Shown here piece after piece: positions 60,991 through 64,000 of a stretch of 64,000 bases of DNA. How positions within the stretch are numbered: the first letter of the stretch is position 1; the number at the start of each line of letters is the position of its first letter. The position numbers and the translations under genes are program-made. The notes beneath the pieces were generated by a model, which was not told the origin of the DNA, ran no database searches, and worked only from the letters and a program-made list of their open reading frames with translations. The stretch comes from Mactra quadrangularis (Eukaryota; Mollusca; Bivalvia; Venerida; Mactridae), in NCBI GenBank assembly GCA_025267735.1, contig CM046304.1, positions 9,672,001-9,736,000 of the forward strand, read 5' to 3'.

Positions 60991-61974
60991 TCAATTTCTC
61001 AATGAGTTTTACCTGAATATTAGGATATCTTTCTTTGAAAAATCCATGAAAATTGGATTTTCATGTATAGTTTACAAATGACATCTTAAGTTGTTCATGT
61101 ATACTGTAAAATTTGACTTAAGCAAATATATAAGGGATTCGTGAGTTTTTTTTCGACGTAGCTGTCTAAGCTGGCTTTTGGAATACCCAAATCTATTTAT
61201 AAAATCTCATTCTATTGGACAAATACAAAATTTCGCATGGCAACTTTGTAGAAATCCCCCCTAATATCGGTTAAAAATAGCAAAAAGACTCCAAAAACTG
61301 AAAAGGGCGTTTCTCCGTGTTCGTCAGATTTTGAAAATTAAAAACAATCGTTGGTGTTTTCATAAGCGTTATAAATGAGGTTTTTTATAAGAACATTGGA
61401 TATATAATAGATAAATTATATGATTGTGTGTCAGGTTATATTAATTTTTTCACATACCACAACAGTTTTATGACTGACCTTTATGTAAAACGAAAATGAC
61501 TTTGTTGAGAGTAGTTTTCTTTTGTATGCCGAATCGTCTCGGAACAATTTGTTTATTATTCAATATACATGAGCATACAAATTATCTCCCTTTGATAAAG
61601 TTAATAGTTCGTGTGAATTTTCTAGTATTTTAGCCATGATTTTATTGTAATATGTTTTTAATTATTAAGAATAATATAGTGTAAATTCTTTTAGACAGTC
61701 TTTTGAATTTAGATTATAAACATTATAATGTTTTATAGATTGTAATGCTTTATAACGCGTACGTAGAGTTAATTACTCAATTACTATGCTTCTTGATGTT
61801 TGTTGATGAATAATACTGCTGTAAATACGTAACACATACTTTCAAATTGTATTAGAAAGATTTGTGACAAGGATATTAATCCATTTAATTTAGGTCATTT
61901 CAATGGTAAACCAGAAATGCAATGTGAAATGCAATAATTAATTGCACATGATGCAGATATTTCGTTAATTCATT
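60991..61974. other. AT-rich spacer, nothing recognised
   Basis: No gene or repeat was recognised before the second long TIR element. Confidence 0.45.
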
Positions 61975-61978
61975 TTGA

Positions 61979-64000
61979 CAGCCGTTCTCCAGAAATGGTT
62001 ACCATTTTGAAAAACACGTGTCTCCAGGTTATATACGACTATATACACAACGTGAAACAACACTTATGGTTTTAATCATTTGGAAATGTTAACTTAGATT
62101 GTTGTTGCTAAAGTGGTACAAAAGAAACATTGAAAACTTACGTCTTTTGGCAAAAGTTTGCTGAGCAAAAACTTCAATAAGTAGAAAAAGGCCGTGTCTC
62201 CAGCTCTATGTTTAATATTTGCTTTGAAAAATAATAAATCTAAGGTTTGTTATTGCTTGTAATATGTATTTATTTTCCATATATGGGTAGTGACTTGTAT
62301 GATTTTAAAGATATTCTACTGATACGAATATGAAATTCTAAGATTTTCTACGTTTTAGGGTTGTCTCCAAAACAGTCCTATGTTACCGTAACTATTTTTG
62401 CATGGTTAAATTACTTTCCAAAATGTGTTGTTGTTAATTGTTAAACCGTTTACTAATACTACATTGAGTCAAATATCGTGGGAAACAAAGTTTGAATCTT
62501 ATCTGTCCTAAGGAGAATGAACAAATTAACCCCAAACTCAAATTTTTAAATGTCGCATTTAAGAAACTATGCTTCCATAACGAGCGTAGCACAGTTGCTA
62601 GTGACAATATAGGTGTTTTTACATTGAATTGTTGTTTGCCACTGTACATTGGTGTGATCAAGTGCAAGTAACGTGTACATTTATTATTACTTCTATATTT
62701 ATTGAGGGAAACTTTAACGGAACACAGGGATTCCGTAACGACTATTCTCCGTAACAAGTATTTGACATACTATATGATATAATTTATGGAAGAAACAAGC
62801 TGTTATTGTTTTCGATATTCCTCTTTTGATCATTTGATCATGTTAAAAGCAAATTTAGGCCTTAGCACTAACAATTACGGTACATTTGTAAGAAAACATA
62901 TTTTAGTGCAGGTACAGAATGAAGGATAAATATGAAATCTGTGTAATGGATGACTGTCATAGTATTAATATTACAATTATTAATACATTCATTGACATAT
63001 TTCTTTAAGTGGAAAGAAAAAATGTTGATGTCTCTTTAATTGAGAATGAAAATTCATTTCGTTACGGAGTATAGAGGGCTTGTTACGGAACATAGATTGT
63101 AATAATAACGATTTAAGCGATCATTGAATTAAATTGAATGCATTTAACATTATCACAGTACTTTTACTACGTAAACAGACTAACTGAACGTTTTTCAGCC
63201 TTATATGATGAAAATTGATGAAAATAGTTGCGTCCGTGGAGATTTTCATATTTGACACACCTGTATGTGTTTCAGATTTGTAACAAAACAATATTTGTGT
63301 AACCAATTTATGCAAAATTATGGCCATAACAACAATAAAGAATATTTAACAAATTGGCAATGTCTGAATCGAATTAACAATGATTCTTACACATTAAAAC
63401 AATGACCTAAAAAAATCAGCATGTCTAAAGATTTGAGAATGTTAATATTATTCAAAAGTTTCATTTTATCTTGTGCGTTATCAGTTGAAATTTCCAGTTA
63501 TTGCTTCGAAAAAATATCTTCACCACTGATAACCAATCTCAACATGAGCACCCATCAGAGACGTTGCACAAAGACAATTTTAAACGTCTCTTGCACCTAC
63601 GACACATATATTCAAAATCCGAATAAAACAGCTAGGAATTTCGGAACGCATAAAATATGATGGAATATCTTATCAAATTTCTTTGAAGACCACATCTGCT
63701 AAGCTAACTTTAGATACCATACTATTTATTATTATTTAATGATATTCTTACTTTATTAACTTTTATCATGGGGTAAGTAACAAGTAAATACTTTAATAAG
63801 TGATTGCAATATTTTAATGAAAATAAAATATATTACAAAATAAATTTAGCAATACCAAAGTGTTTGCCAGTTCAATTTTAGAAATACTTTGTAAATACAC
63901 ATATGACAAAACAGTTTCCTTTCATTTTCGGTATATATCAAATGCAATGTTTGACCAAAGTTAAATTTAAGCTAAACTATGCATAAAATTTATAAAAATT
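61979..64000. mobile_element. Same TIR element, copy 2 (cut by window end)
   Basis: Begins with the same CAGCCGTTCTCCAGAAATGG end, preceded by TTGA rather than TTGG, and stays nearly identical to 25315-27336 up to the end of the window. Small indels separate the copies: for example one base near 63510 relative to 26848 shifts the frame of the small ORF there. The open frames at 62434 (minus) and 63421 (plus) are therefore not conserved and are not called as genes. Confidence 0.9.

Noticed and set aside
62434..63660. ORFs of 107 and 79 codons inside the second long TIR element
   Set aside because: The nearly identical first copy has indels that break the 63421 frame (one base difference near 26848), and no domain is visible in either, so the frames are not conserved.

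Overview
The window reads as nuclear DNA of an invertebrate, most likely a bivalve mollusc. It is strongly AT-rich and has no prokaryote-type gene density. It carries spliced exons with GT/AG borders, tRNA-derived SINEs, degenerate LINE reverse transcriptases, and remnants of Tc1/mariner, pogo/Tigger and hAT elements. Two sequence types I associate with molluscan genomes also occur: a TAGCTCAC...GAGCTTTTGT...GGTCTTTGTCCGTCGT element near 22.9 kb, and a SINE tail with TTAAACGCCG...TAGGTCATAT near 14.2 kb. Species cannot be assigned.

Layout. 0-11 kb: a diverged 1.7-kb direct duplication (1-1700 and 9113-10847), foldback MITEs, and the first copy of a dispersed 2.4-kb segment (about 3995-6433). 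11-14 kb: the only convincing host gene, two exons of a Ly6/uPAR-type three-finger protein with a C-terminal GPI-type tail. A 50-bp tandem array runs up to its first visible exon, and a small inverted-repeat element ends 24 bp before its second. 14-20 kb: SINE copies and a decayed CR1/Jockey-like LINE. 22-29 kb: a 581-bp hAT-type element with near-perfect target-site duplications and a 3178-bp terminal-inverted-repeat element of unknown family; a second, highly similar copy of the latter starts at 61979 and runs off the window. 29-35 kb: a 25-bp minisatellite, the second copy of the dispersed segment, an unusual array of an 18-bp motif at about 175-bp multiples, and a 45-bp repeat array with eight CACGTG boxes. 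35-42 kb: a transposon graveyard with a LINE fragment, a Tc1 element (36449-37644), and a dead Tigger transposase split by a deleted Tc1-like element that still has an open DNA-binding-domain ORF. 45-49.3 kb: a degenerate tandem family built around GCCGCCATCTTG, a YY1-like motif. 50-64 kb: scattered MITEs, two related decayed coding fragments, a small broken ORF, the third copy of the dispersed segment, and the second long TIR element.

Apart from the Ly6-type exons, nothing looks like an expressed host gene. Most short open frames are chance ORFs in AT-rich DNA. Exon 1 (signal peptide) of the Ly6 gene was not found, and no CRISPR, bacterial operon or intact RNA gene is visible.
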